From: an uncultured Succinivibrio sp.
Lineage (GTDB): Bacteria > Pseudomonadota > Gammaproteobacteria > Enterobacterales > Succinivibrionaceae
Direction: 5' to 3'
DNA: 64,000 nt
Assembly: GCA_934218695.1 (NCBI GenBank)
Contig: CAKQDA010000001.1
Coordinates: 124,001-188,000, forward strand
Both the position numbers and the translations under genes were made by a program. Below are positions 16,834 to 25,558 of the stretch, piece by piece; positions within the stretch are counted from its first letter, which is position 1; every line of letters begins with the position of its first letter. The notes beneath the pieces were generated by a model. That model did not search any database and was not told the DNA's origin. It was given only the letters and a program-made list of their open reading frames with translations.

Positions 16834-18042
16834 ATGAAAAAGAAACCACCTGAGCATGAAAATCTTGAGCGCTGGATGGTGTCATATGCCGACTTTATGA
16901 CACTTCTGTTTGCTCTGTTTGTGGTTTTGTATGCTTTTGCCATGGCAAAGCAGTCTGATGCCAAGTCTATTGCAGAGAGTATCGCACAGGCCTTTAACGA
17001 GAAATCAGTTGTAAGTTCACCAGGAGGTGCACTTTTAGTTCCTGGTTCATTGGCTTCAAAGCTCTCTGAAGAGGTTCAGGAGGCTGTAAAGGCACAGCTT
17101 GACGCCAATCAGGGTGATACCGGTAAACAGATCATTGAAGATGGTGGTGTGATGATGAACTTCCAGACCACTTCCACCGTGTCAAATGAAAACCGTGATG
17201 ATACAACCTCAGGTTCTGATGATGAGAGAGATGGTCAGAATAACTCAGATTCTGCAACTGCTGCAGGTGATCTTGTTATCTCTGAGAATACCGTATCAAA
17301 GAATCAGAATCCAAAATCAAACAATCCTGACGGTGGAGCACAGACCGGTGAAGGCGGTTTCCAGGCAGGTGGTAGCGCTGACAAGTTTGAAAAAGGCGGT
17401 AAAACAGAGGTTGATGCCGACACTCAGGGGGAAGGTAAGGTAGGCACACACTTTGATGCTGTAAGACGTTCTATCTCTGAAGCAATCTCTCAGTCAGGTA
17501 TGGAAAAGTATATTGATATTGAAGAGGATCCTCACTGGCTGTCTATAAATATCAATTCCGGACTTCTCTTTGCAAAGGACAGCGCTTCAGTTCTTGCAGC
17601 ATCCCGTCCAGTGATCTCAAGAATAGCTGTTGCTCTGTCAAATATTAACAACTACATCAGAATCAGAGGTTATACTGACAATACCTTTGTTCCAAACGGC
17701 ATTTTCAGAAACAGTTGGGATCTGTCTGCAAACCGTTCTGTATCTGTGCTTGAGGAACTGGAAAAAGCCGGTATTGAACCTCAGAGAATGGCCGTAGAAG
17801 CTTTTGGACAGTATTCAAATAAATATTCAAACAAGACTGCTGCAGGTCGTGCCTTAAACCGCAAGGTTGTAATCGCCATCTCAAGATACGCAATGGAAAG
17901 ACAGCCTGAGCTTGATGCCTCAAATGTACCTCTAAACGGTTCAGACAGCACTGGAGAAGTAAGTGGAAAGGCCGGAACTTCCGATATTGAGGTGGTCCGT
18001 GGTGAAGGTAATTCTATTGAACTGAATTTTAATCAGAAATAA
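16834..18042 (+). CDS. motD: Flagellar motor stator protein MotD (MotB family)
   Basis: A 402-residue stator anchor. A short cytoplasmic tail leads into the single membrane helix WMVSYADFMTLLFALFVVLYAF with the essential ion-binding aspartate in SYADF. A long Ser/Asn/Gly/Asp-rich periplasmic spacer (about 110-205) precedes the OmpA-like peptidoglycan-binding domain (about 220-355), where GYTDN, NWDLSANRS-like spacing and ALNRKVVIAI are visible. The spacer is longer than in E. coli MotB. It is 16 bases after motC and clearly its partner. Confidence 0.93.
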   Translation: MKKKPPEHENLERWMVSYADFMTLLFALFVVLYAFAMAKQSDAKSIAESIAQAFNEKSVVSSPGGALLVPGSLASKLSEEVQEAVKAQLDANQGDTGKQIIEDGGVMMNFQTTSTVSNENRDDTTSGSDDERDGQNNSDSATAAGDLVISENTVSKNQNPKSNNPDGGAQTGEGGFQAGGSADKFEKGGKTEVDADTQGEGKVGTHFDAVRRSISEAISQSGMEKYIDIEEDPHWLSININSGLLFAKDSASVLAASRPVISRIAVALSNINNYIRIRGYTDNTFVPNGIFRNSWDLSANRSVSVLEELEKAGIEPQRMAVEAFGQYSNKYSNKTAAGRALNRKVVIAISRYAMERQPELDASNVPLNGSDSTGEVSGKAGTSDIEVVRGEGNSIELNFNQK

Positions 18043-18098
18043 TTTAATAGTATGTGGCACTGGTTTAAAAGTAAACATGAAAGAGTAGGGGAGCACAA

Positions 18099-18995
18099 GT
18101 GTTAGTCTGGTCAATTGCAAGTCAGAAAGGTGGTGTTGGTAAAACAACAACCGTTGCTTCATTAGCAGGATGGTTCCAGAAAGAGAATCTTAAAGTGCTC
18201 ATGATTGACACTGATCCTCACGCTTCACTTACTAGCTATTTGGGTTTTGACTACAATAACGTGGCCAACAGTCTGTATGATCTGTATACAGCTAAAGAAC
18301 TGAATATAGAAGAAGTTCAAAAGTGTATTACTCATACCAATTTTCCAAATCTTGATATTATCGCATCTAGCATGACACTTGCCACAATTGACAGAAAACT
18401 GTCAGGCAGAGTTGGTGTCGGCAGAATCCTGACCAAGGCTCTTAATTTAATTGATGATGAATATGATGTGGCATTAATTGACTGTCCGCCTGTTTTAGGT
18501 GCCTTAATGGTCAATGCCCTCGTGGCCAGCACCTCAGTTCTTGTTCCAACACAAACAGAGTTTCTGTCTCTAAAGGGACTTGAAGGTATGGTACGTACTT
18601 TCAATATCATGAAAAAAGCTGACAGCCAGTGCAATATCAATTTTACAGTTGTACCTACTATGTTTGATAAACGCACGAAGGCCAGCAGGACCTCTCTTGA
18701 TTTTCTAAAGGCTCACTACACAGACAATCTCTGGGATGGTCAGATCCCTGTAGATACTCTATTCAGAGAGTCATCTCAAAGAGGTATGCCAATAACAATG
18801 CTTGATGAAAAGTGTCGTGGCGCGGTTGCCTACAGAAAACTGTTGGCAGATCAGCTTGTAAAGGAATTAACTGTAAACCCTGAGAGAATATCTCCTAATG
18901 CTGCTGCTTTAGTATCTTTAGAATCTGAGAAGCAAAAAAAGAAAGACAGTGAACTTGAGATAGTTGCAGACGATATGGGATCTATGCTCGGTTAA
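18099..18995 (+). CDS. parC: ParA-like ATPase ParC, polar chemotaxis array positioning
   Basis: A 298-residue ParA/Soj-type Walker ATPase. The N-terminus has deviant Walker A SQKGGVGKTTT (residues 7-17), DTDPHASLTSYLG follows, and ALIDCPPVLGALMVNAL is the Walker B region. In Vibrio the homologue ParC draws chemotaxis arrays to the cell pole. The location between motD and a CheW-domain gene (parP) in a chemotaxis operon, and not near parB or oriC genes, argues for this role over chromosome partition. The start is GTG. A charged C-terminal tail of about 40 residues extends past the ATPase fold. Confidence 0.88.
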   Translation: MLVWSIASQKGGVGKTTTVASLAGWFQKENLKVLMIDTDPHASLTSYLGFDYNNVANSLYDLYTAKELNIEEVQKCITHTNFPNLDIIASSMTLATIDRKLSGRVGVGRILTKALNLIDDEYDVALIDCPPVLGALMVNALVASTSVLVPTQTEFLSLKGLEGMVRTFNIMKKADSQCNINFTVVPTMFDKRTKASRTSLDFLKAHYTDNLWDGQIPVDTLFRESSQRGMPITMLDEKCRGAVAYRKLLADQLVKELTVNPERISPNAAALVSLESEKQKKKDSELEIVADDMGSMLG

Positions 18996-19024
18996 ACAAT
19001 ATAAGAATTAAAAAAGGATTAAGT

Positions 19025-20044
19025 ATGTCATTTAATGAGATTGATGACACTCTGGTAGCATACTTCAAGCAGATGCTTGATGAAGAGACAGCTCAGTCTG
19101 ATGCAGGTTCTGATGAAAACGCACTGACAGAAAACGAGAAGGAACTTTCTGAGCTGCAGCAGGAAGTTACACCAATTGAAAATGACAAAAGTTCAGTTGC
19201 TCAAAGCCTGTCTGAAACTGATGATATTGATTATGCTTCAGAAGACTACGTGCCTCCGGTTCAGGAACAGCAGGTCGTTACAGAGCCAGAACTTCAGACT
19301 CAGAGTGCTGCCCTTGAAGAAACAAGTTCACTTCCTTTTGCAGAACATAAGTCATTACAGACTCTGCTTGAGACTGTAAGCGATGTGGCAGCAAAAACAG
19401 ATACAGCAACTGAAACAGAACTTGCTGAGCCTGCTACAGATGTTAAGTCAGAAGAGGCAGAGCCTGTAACAGCAGAGAAAACTGAAGTAGAGCAGACAGT
19501 TGAAGACGTAAAGGATGAGACTCCTGCTGTAGTAAAGGATAAAACTGACGAAACCCCTCAGGAAAATCCTTATGAATGGGAAAACATTGAGATGCCGTCA
19601 GAATTCCAGGCACTGTTTTTCCTGGTAAAGGGAATTCGTTTTGCTGTACCTTTAGTAAACCTAGGTGGAATATTTCAGTGTGACAAGATCACTCCTTTAT
19701 TTGGCAAGCCAAACTGGTTTATGGGAATTGCAGATATTCGCGGAAAGAAAATGAATGTCGTGGATACTCTAAAATGGGTAAAGTCTGACGCACCTTCTTC
19801 CGATAACTATGAATATATGATTGCTCTTGATAAAACATTATGGTCAATTGGCTGTGATGAACTTGAGGGAAACCGTATTTTGAGCAGGGACAGTGTCACC
19901 TGGAGACAGACCGCCGGCAACAGACCATGGCTTGCAGGCATAGTTAAAAAAGAAATGTGTGCTCTGCTGCATGTTGATGCTCTTATTAAGATGTTTGAAA
20001 ATGGTGTTAACCTCAAAGATCTTGATATACAAATGGGTGACTGA
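19025..20044 (+). CDS. parP: ParP-like protein with C-terminal CheW domain
   Basis: A 339-residue protein with a long acidic, low-complexity N-terminal two-thirds (Glu, Thr, Gln and Pro rich) and a C-terminal CheW/AIF-type domain (about 190-335; FQALFFLVKGIRFAVPLVNLGGIF). Such proteins in polar systems link ParC to CheA and stabilise signalling arrays. It stands 29 bases after parC and before cheW, the same order as in Vibrio and Pseudomonas. An alternative reading is an ordinary CheW-like coupling protein; the neighbour order favours ParP. Confidence 0.82.
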   Translation: MSFNEIDDTLVAYFKQMLDEETAQSDAGSDENALTENEKELSELQQEVTPIENDKSSVAQSLSETDDIDYASEDYVPPVQEQQVVTEPELQTQSAALEETSSLPFAEHKSLQTLLETVSDVAAKTDTATETELAEPATDVKSEEAEPVTAEKTEVEQTVEDVKDETPAVVKDKTDETPQENPYEWENIEMPSEFQALFFLVKGIRFAVPLVNLGGIFQCDKITPLFGKPNWFMGIADIRGKKMNVVDTLKWVKSDAPSSDNYEYMIALDKTLWSIGCDELEGNRILSRDSVTWRQTAGNRPWLAGIVKKEMCALLHVDALIKMFENGVNLKDLDIQMGD

Positions 20045-20181
20045 TCAAATATTTAGCAACAACACATTTAATTTTTTTGAAACTTCATTAAAATTAGTAA
20101 TTAGATTGGAACGTTATGCTATGTGGCGATCTGAAATTTAACATTCGTTGCAAAACGTGTTCATTGATGAGGATTTTTTAG

Positions 20182-20688
20182 ATGTCAGATAAAGAGCAGA
20201 AAAAAGAAGAGACCAGCGCAGCCCTCGAGAAAAAGGGTGAACTGTTACGTTGGGTTACTTTCAAACTGGGAAATGAGATCTACGGCGTAAACGTAATGCA
20301 GGTCCGTGAGGTTCTGCGTTATACAGATATTGCTCCTGTTCCAGGTGCTCCTTCTTACGTTTTAGGTATTATCAATTTACGTGGTAACGTTGTTACTGTT
20401 ATTGATACAAGAGCCCGTTTTGGAATTCCTCCTGCAGAAGTTACAGATAACACCAGAATTATGATCATCGAATCAGAAAAGCACGTTATCGGTATTCTGG
20501 TGGATTCAGTAGCTGAGGTTGCTGATCTGAATACAGCAGATATTGATGATACTCCAAATGTTGGAACTGAAGAGAATGCCCAGTTCATCAGCGGTGTATG
20601 CAACAGAAAGGATGATCTGCTGATTTTAATCGATTTAACCAAGCTGTTCACAGAAACTGAGTGGAAGGAAGTAACCAATCTCGGTTAG
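20182..20688 (+). CDS. cheW: Chemotaxis coupling protein CheW
   Basis: A 168-residue adaptor joining chemoreceptors to CheA. After a charged N-terminal tail, RWVTFKLGNEIYGVNVMQVREV begins the two-barrel SH3-like fold. APSYVLGIINLRGNVVTVIDTR is the family signature, and VGILVDSVAEV follows. It is separated from parP by a 137-base AT-rich gap, and a clear terminator follows, marking the end of the chemotaxis operon. Confidence 0.96.
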   Translation: MSDKEQKKEETSAALEKKGELLRWVTFKLGNEIYGVNVMQVREVLRYTDIAPVPGAPSYVLGIINLRGNVVTVIDTRARFGIPPAEVTDNTRIMIIESEKHVIGILVDSVAEVADLNTADIDDTPNVGTEENAQFISGVCNRKDDLLILIDLTKLFTETEWKEVTNLG

Positions 20689-20734
20689 TAAACAGCGCTT
20701 TGTAATCTTTTCATAATAAGTTACCTATTTAGAT

Positions 20735-20773
20735 AAAATGCAGCCGTGGCTACTGAGTCGTGACTGCATTTTT
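20735..20773 (+). terminator. Rho-independent terminator after cheW
   Basis: AAAATGCAG (20735-20743) pairs with CTGCATTTT, whose arm continues into a T-rich run (20764-20773 and beyond). The loop contains a further partial stem. It lies 46 bases after the cheW stop. Confidence 0.7.
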
Positions 20774-21103
20774 ATTTCTTTAGAACAGTTAATCGCAAAT
20801 TGAGCTGATCTGTGATTGCAACTATCTTTTTACTATTTATTCAAAAATAATTCAGAGCTTATGATCAGGTTAAGAAAAAAGATCTGAAATCACTTCAGTT
20901 AATTTATTGAAACCTTAGAAACGTTATGTTCACAATATTGATTTGCACCTTACCATTTGTAGTGGTTCTGACTATATAACTGTAACGGGCTGAAATGATA
21001 TTGATCCTTTTATTTGTTCAATGACAATTGTAGCCTTAGCTGAGTTGTTAAAAAGTAGATTCGATAATGCATAATCAGATCAAAACGATAAAAAGACATA
21101 GAC
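20774..21103. other. Intergenic stretch before the first ATPase pseudogene
   Basis: AT-rich sequence of about 330 bases between the cheW terminator and a decayed ATPase gene. No open frame, RNA gene or clear repeat was recognised. It may contain the remnant of that gene's own promoter. Confidence 0.5.
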
Positions 21104-21990
21104 ATGAGCAACAAAACATTTTTGCCACTGCCAGCAGGTTGCTAAATCTTTACAGATTTAAGAAATGATAACTGCTACTATGTTGATAAAACTCCATATC
21201 TGAAGACTGTATTCTCTAGAGAAGACTCAACAGACATGACAGCTTCACTTGCAGGTACTTCTGTGCTCCTGTTTACAAGACCAAGGCGTTTTGGCAAGAC
21301 TCTGCTCATGAATATGTTTGAAGCCTTTTTAAAGATAGACAGCCACAATCCAGGAGACACCACACTACACAATCAACTCTTTTATGGAACAAAGATAACA
21401 GAGGACAAAGCATTCTGTGAAAAGTACATGGGTAAGTTTCCTGTTATCTGCATTACCCTAAAGAATGTGTTTGGAAAAAATTTTGAGGATGCATATCTGA
21501 AACTTGCTGAAGTTGTAGCATTAAAAGCTCTGGAATTCAGTTTTTTAAAGGACAGTCCTGCACTAAACGGTGATGACAGAGATATATATGCAAAGATATC
21601 AAGCAGTGACTATCTGAAAATTGCTGATACAAAAGCAAAGTCATATACAACCTCAGCTATCAAATCATTATCCTCAATGCTCTCCAAGCTCTTCAGACAG
21701 CCTGTATATGTACTAATCGACGAGTATGATGTGCCTTTAGCCAAAGCTCAGGAAAATGGTTAGCACAAAGAAATGGTAACCTTAATCTCATCATTTTTAT
21801 ACTTTCTAAAAGATCCACAAAAAGATCCTGATACCCTTCTGCCTGTCATAGGTAAAGTGATAATGACAGGCTGTTTAAAGGTAGCTAAAAACAGTATCTT
21901 TACAGGTGTGAACAATCTTGTGGTAAATACAGTTACTTCTCAGAATATGAAACTGACAGGTATCATAGGTTTTCCCAAGGATGAAAACTT
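21104..21990 (+). pseudogene. AAA-ATPase-like (PD-(D/E)XK nuclease-associated) gene, decayed and truncated
   Basis: Read in a single frame, this aligns from its first residues (MSNKTFLPLPAG...) with the intact gene at 28877-30721: NDNCYYVDKT, LLFTRPRRFGKT, FCEKYMGKFPVI, LIDEYDVPLAKA and MTGCLKVAKNSIFTGVNN are shared. It is interrupted by TAA at 21143-21145 and TAG at 21761-21763, both explainable as point mutations. Homology stops near 21988, about 300 codons before the family C-terminus, so the whole nuclease half is lost. A 35-base block (21872-21906) is identical to 29630-29664. Its end overlaps the 3' end of the minus-strand bioG. Confidence 0.85.
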
Positions 21991-22697
21991 AAAGGCTTTA
22001 ACTTTTCTTTGTACAGATCAGAGTTGCTGTCTATCACTTTGTCAAAGTCTGTTATATGCACTGAAAAGACATTGTGATTTGCATTTTTTATTAGGTAGAG
22101 TTCTGTTTTACCTAATGAAGAGTAATAATCTTTCTGATACCTGTATTTAAAGATTTTATCTGAATCCGAGATCAGCATTCTGTCATAGATAAAGCGTGAA
22201 GCAAAATTCTCATCCTTAACTAGAGCATCATAATAACTCTGAAGAGCGTCTAACTCGTCATTACATGATTTAGCCGAGCGCATACAAGGGTGCGAGTTAA
22301 AGATCTCAAGTTCTTCCTGAGAATTGCATAAATATTTTTCACGAAACTGTAAAAAGTTTGTAACATCAATGCTTCTGAAGATCTTCAGAATATGCTCATC
22401 AAGACCTAAATTCTCATCAAAAAGGTTGATATTACCGTTGATGGAGATTTTAAGCTGAACTTTTGGCAGTTTATCAATGATAAGAGAGCTTATAAATACA
22501 CCTGCTGAATAGGCTATAAGGTAAAATTTTCTGTATTTTGAAAAATCAAAATCTATCTTTAAGTTGTCATAGTCATAAAAGATCATCAGATCTCTTTTGG
22601 AGGTTATTGCTTCAAACTGTTTATCGTCGCATCCCCAGCCTGACATAAATATAATCAGTTCGTCAGAATGATTGTTTATAAGGAGTTTTGATTTCAT
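21963..22697 (-). CDS. bioG: BioG-like pimeloyl-ACP methyl ester esterase (DUF452)
   Basis: A 244-residue alpha/beta hydrolase of the DUF452/BioG family, which releases pimeloyl-ACP from its methyl ester in biotin synthesis. The oxyanion region is FMSGWGCDD (about 17-25). The nucleophile elbow reads AYSAG with S64, a variant of GxSxG with Ala for the first Gly. The catalytic histidine is probably in NANHNVF near residue 205. No bioC or other bio gene is adjacent. The last eight or so codons lie on the antisense strand of the neighbouring ATPase pseudogene, so the C-terminus is probably chimeric. Its position splits cheW from the DUF2802 gene. Confidence 0.75.
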   Translation of the reverse strand: MKSKLLINNHSDELIIFMSGWGCDDKQFEAITSKRDLMIFYDYDNLKIDFDFSKYRKFYLIAYSAGVFISSLIIDKLPKVQLKISINGNINLFDENLGLDEHILKIFRSIDVTNFLQFREKYLCNSQEELEIFNSHPCMRSAKSCNDELDALQSYYDALVKDENFASRFIYDRMLISDSDKIFKYRYQKDYYSSLGKTELYLIKNANHNVFSVHITDFDKVIDSNSDLYKEKLKPLSFHPWENL

Positions 22698-22902
22698 ATA
22701 TGCTACTCAAATTTGTGGATTTTATTAAATTACAGAAAACTAATCTGTTTAATAGGTTTTATTATAAACCTTAAATTACAGATTTTTTTCAACAAACGAT
22801 TTTTGATCTGTATCAATGCTTTTATGAATATGGCTTAAGAAATTTTGCGAAGAACTCAAAGTAGTGATATATTTGATTTAAAATCAGATAGAAGAGAGCT
22901 TT

Positions 22903-23631
22903 ATGCATTCATATTTAGACATGTCCATGATGATAGTAATCGGTACGGCTGTATTGCTGTTGCTGTTTATTCTTATCTCTTTTATCCTATCCTCTCACCG
23001 CTGTTCAGTACTTGAAAAAGAGCATGCAAGATTTAAGGCTGACACTGAAGAAACTATCAAATCCCTAAAAGAGCTTAATGACAGATATGCTGCACAGCTT
23101 GAAAATATCGAAAGGAAGTCTAAGGTTTCAGAAACCTCAATTCAGTATTTAACCGGAAAACTTCAGGATATTACCGACAGACAGAATGATATCAGAAGCA
23201 ATTTTGATAATATAAATGTAAAGCTAGAACAGCAGAAAAAAGAGTTTGAAAACAATTCAGTTGAAAACCAGCCTATCATTCTTGCAAAAAGGCTTTTAGC
23301 TCAGGGAATGAGCATTAACGAGGTTATTGCAAGGACCTCTCTGCCAAGCTATGAAGTTGAGATGCTCGCTAAGGTTCACAATCTTTCTGCATCTGCAGTC
23401 TCTGCCGCTACATCAGATATAAACACTGTTTCTTCAGCCCCCGCTTCAAAACAGACTCGTTCTGTTGAAGATGAGGTAAATGCACAGAGAGCAGCGTTTA
23501 ATCAGCAGATGGGCAATAATGCTTTCAATACACAGACATCATCTCCAAGACCTGCACATCATGTTGCCAGTATGAAGGCTCGTGATGCCTATGGCATGGG
23601 AACCCGTTCCGCTTTACGTCGTCCAAGATAA
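22903..23631 (+). CDS. DUF2802 family membrane-anchored coiled-coil protein
   Basis: A 242-residue protein with one N-terminal membrane helix (about 8-29), a long coiled coil (about 35-125) and a short helical motif LAKRLLAQGMSINEVIARTSLPSYEVEML (about 128-156) like a DUF2802/HTH-like signature. The C-terminal 80 residues are polar and probably disordered. In Pseudomonas and Vibrio a DUF2802 gene directly follows cheW at the end of the polar flagellar cluster; here it is 2.2 kb away, beyond the bioG insertion. Its function is unknown; a role with the chemotaxis or flagellar pole is inferred from synteny. Confidence 0.72.
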   Translation: MHSYLDMSMMIVIGTAVLLLLFILISFILSSHRCSVLEKEHARFKADTEETIKSLKELNDRYAAQLENIERKSKVSETSIQYLTGKLQDITDRQNDIRSNFDNINVKLEQQKKEFENNSVENQPIILAKRLLAQGMSINEVIARTSLPSYEVEMLAKVHNLSASAVSAATSDINTVSSAPASKQTRSVEDEVNAQRAAFNQQMGNNAFNTQTSSPRPAHHVASMKARDAYGMGTRSALRRPR

Positions 23632-23638
23632 GATTAAA

Positions 23639-24166
23639 ATGAAAGATAAATTATTAAAAGAGATCTCTAATCAGGCATTAGAGTTCAAGTCTCTTTATGC
23701 ACAATATCATGATATATATGTAACTGCTGAATCTCTGACAGCAGGTTTAATCGGTGCTTCCATAGTTGAAATCCCCGGCAGTTCCGCCTGGTTTGACAGA
23801 GGTTTTATTACCTATTCAAATGAGGCTAAGATGGAACTTTTAGAAGTAAAAGATGAAACCATAAGAGCATACGGTGCTGTAAGTGAAGACACTGTAAAAC
23901 AGATGGTAAAAGGTGCACTTGAACATTCATCTCTTGCAACTGTGGGCGTGTCTGTAAGCGGTATAGCAGGACCTGATGGAGGATCCGATTTAAAACCTGT
24001 TGGAACAGTATGGATGGGGTTTATGAGAAAAGGAAAAGAGCCTGTTGCCCACTGTTACCATTTTTCAGGAGACAGAGAAGATGTAAGACTAAAAACTGTG
24101 TTAAGAGCTCTACAGGGTCTGTCTGCACTAACACAGAACCACTCACCTGTTTTCTCTGATCTGTAG
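23639..24166 (+). CDS. pncC: Nicotinamide-nucleotide amidohydrolase PncC (CinA C-terminal family)
   Basis: A 175-residue enzyme that deamidates nicotinamide mononucleotide to nicotinate mononucleotide for NAD salvage. The signature TAESLTAGLIGASIVEIPGSSAWFDRGFITYSN is intact, with the catalytic serine in ESLT, and VSVSGIAGPDGGSDLKPVGTVW follows. It is the stand-alone CinA C-domain, not the long competence-damage protein. The open frame extends upstream into the previous gene, but the ATG at 23639 gives the family length and lies just 7 bases after the preceding stop. Confidence 0.92.
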   Translation: MKDKLLKEISNQALEFKSLYAQYHDIYVTAESLTAGLIGASIVEIPGSSAWFDRGFITYSNEAKMELLEVKDETIRAYGAVSEDTVKQMVKGALEHSSLATVGVSVSGIAGPDGGSDLKPVGTVWMGFMRKGKEPVAHCYHFSGDREDVRLKTVLRALQGLSALTQNHSPVFSDL

Positions 24167-24174
24167 GTAAAGAT

Positions 24175-24717
24175 ATGTATACCATTGATAAAAAGTTTGA
24201 GTTTGAATATGGTCACAGAGTCTGGACACAGACTTTAGATGAAAGATTCAGTCTTGATAACAGATGTGTCTGCCGTCACCTGCATGGACATCATGCAGTG
24301 GTAAAGTTGCATCTTTCAGCAAAAGAACTTACTGACGGCATGGTTACAGATTTTAAGCATTTAAACTGTTTTAAAAAGTTTTTAGATGATGTCCTCGATC
24401 ACCGTTTTATCATTGATGAGAATGATCCTTTGTTTTTGCTCGACTCTGCCATCATCACAGACTATATTGATCATGGCTTTTACAGGACAGCCGATTTATC
24501 AACTCTTGATATTCCGGATACTCTGCCTGACGAGATTAGACTGTCGGTCGAAGAAAAGTATGACAGCTTTGTCATAGTGGATTTTATTCCCACCTCTGAG
24601 AATATCTGTAAGTGGCTTTATGATATAGCCAATGAGATGTTAGATGAGCTCAATGTATATGTCTCTAAAGTGGAATTCCAGGAGACTCCGAAGTCACACT
24701 GCTCCTATGAAGAGTAG
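24175..24717 (+). CDS. queD: 6-carboxytetrahydropterin synthase QueD
   Basis: A 180-residue member of the PTPS/QueD family, converting dihydroneopterin triphosphate to 6-carboxytetrahydropterin in queuosine synthesis. Zinc ligands are the histidine in YGHRV and the HLHGHH pair; the catalytic cysteine lies just before in RCVCRHLHGH. VTDFKHL and LDHRFI are also typical. The protein carries an insertion of about 40-50 residues after DENDPLF relative to the 120-residue E. coli enzyme, as in some other gammaproteobacteria. It is followed by queE. Confidence 0.9.
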   Translation: MYTIDKKFEFEYGHRVWTQTLDERFSLDNRCVCRHLHGHHAVVKLHLSAKELTDGMVTDFKHLNCFKKFLDDVLDHRFIIDENDPLFLLDSAIITDYIDHGFYRTADLSTLDIPDTLPDEIRLSVEEKYDSFVIVDFIPTSENICKWLYDIANEMLDELNVYVSKVEFQETPKSHCSYEE

Positions 24718-24756
24718 ACGGATATCAGTATTTGTTTGTCCAGGATATGTCAGACC

Positions 24757-25530
24757 ATGTCAAATAAATTACCTGTAGTAGAGATCTTTGACTCCCTGCA
24801 GGGGGAAGGTCCGTATCTGCATCCTGCAATCTTTTTAAGAACTGCTCTGTGCTGTTTTAAGTGTACAGGTTTTAACTGTACTCTAAAAGCACCTGACGGC
24901 TCTATTGTCACCGGTTGTGATACCATCAGGGCAGTTTCCACAAGGTTCAAAGACAGCTGGACCTATTTTGAAGACAGCTCAAGTCTTGTCAGAGCCATAC
25001 AGAAACATATAAGACATTATCCCCACTCTCATTTTAAACAGGATCTGGTTTTAACAGGAGGTGAGCCTTTACTTCATTTAAATAATCCTGTTCTTACAGA
25101 AACATTAGATCACTTTATCAGCAGGGGACATGATTTGACCATTGAGACCAATGCTGCTTTACCTGTAAGTTTTGAAAAGAATTTTCTAAGGCAGGCTCGT
25201 TTTTCAATGAGTGTGAAACTGTCAAACTCAGGCGAGAAAAAAGAAAAGCGGATAAATTTCGACACTATAAAAGCAATTGCAGACAACACATCTCATTCCT
25301 ATTTCAAGTTTGTAGTTTCAAAAGACTCATGGCCTAAAGACAAAGAAGAAATTTTTGAAATTCTTGATAACGTGGACAGAGCACCTGATGTATATCTGAT
25401 GCCTTTAGGTGGAGACTTTAAAACTCTGCAGGAGAATACTGCATTTGTGGTGGAAAAGTGTATAGAGCATGGATTTTTCTATACAGACAGAACTCATATC
25501 AGAGCCTGGAACACTAAAGAGGGTGTTTAG
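24757..25530 (+). CDS. queE: 7-carboxy-7-deazaguanine synthase QueE
   Basis: A 257-residue radical SAM enzyme that contracts 6-carboxytetrahydropterin to 7-carboxy-7-deazaguanine. The N-terminus VVEIFDSLQGEGPY is the QueE signature. The cluster-binding segment has C32, C33, C36 and C41 (LCCFKCTGFNC), giving CX3CX4C or CX2CX4C instead of the radical SAM CX3CX2C. DLVLTGGEPLLH is the SAM-binding GGEP motif and TIETNA follows. ATG at 24757 is preferred to an in-frame TTG at 24736. It is convergent with the alpha-galactosidase gene. Confidence 0.88.
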   Translation: MSNKLPVVEIFDSLQGEGPYLHPAIFLRTALCCFKCTGFNCTLKAPDGSIVTGCDTIRAVSTRFKDSWTYFEDSSSLVRAIQKHIRHYPHSHFKQDLVLTGGEPLLHLNNPVLTETLDHFISRGHDLTIETNAALPVSFEKNFLRQARFSMSVKLSNSGEKKEKRINFDTIKAIADNTSHSYFKFVVSKDSWPKDKEEIFEILDNVDRAPDVYLMPLGGDFKTLQENTAFVVEKCIEHGFFYTDRTHIRAWNTKEGV

Positions 25531-25558
25531 GCTCTGACATTGAAGTTTTTGTTGAAGA

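Noticed and set aside
18099..18995. Chromosome partition ParA/Soj
   Set aside because: There is no parB, parS-like site or origin gene nearby; the position between motD and a CheW-domain gene indicates the chemotaxis ParC.
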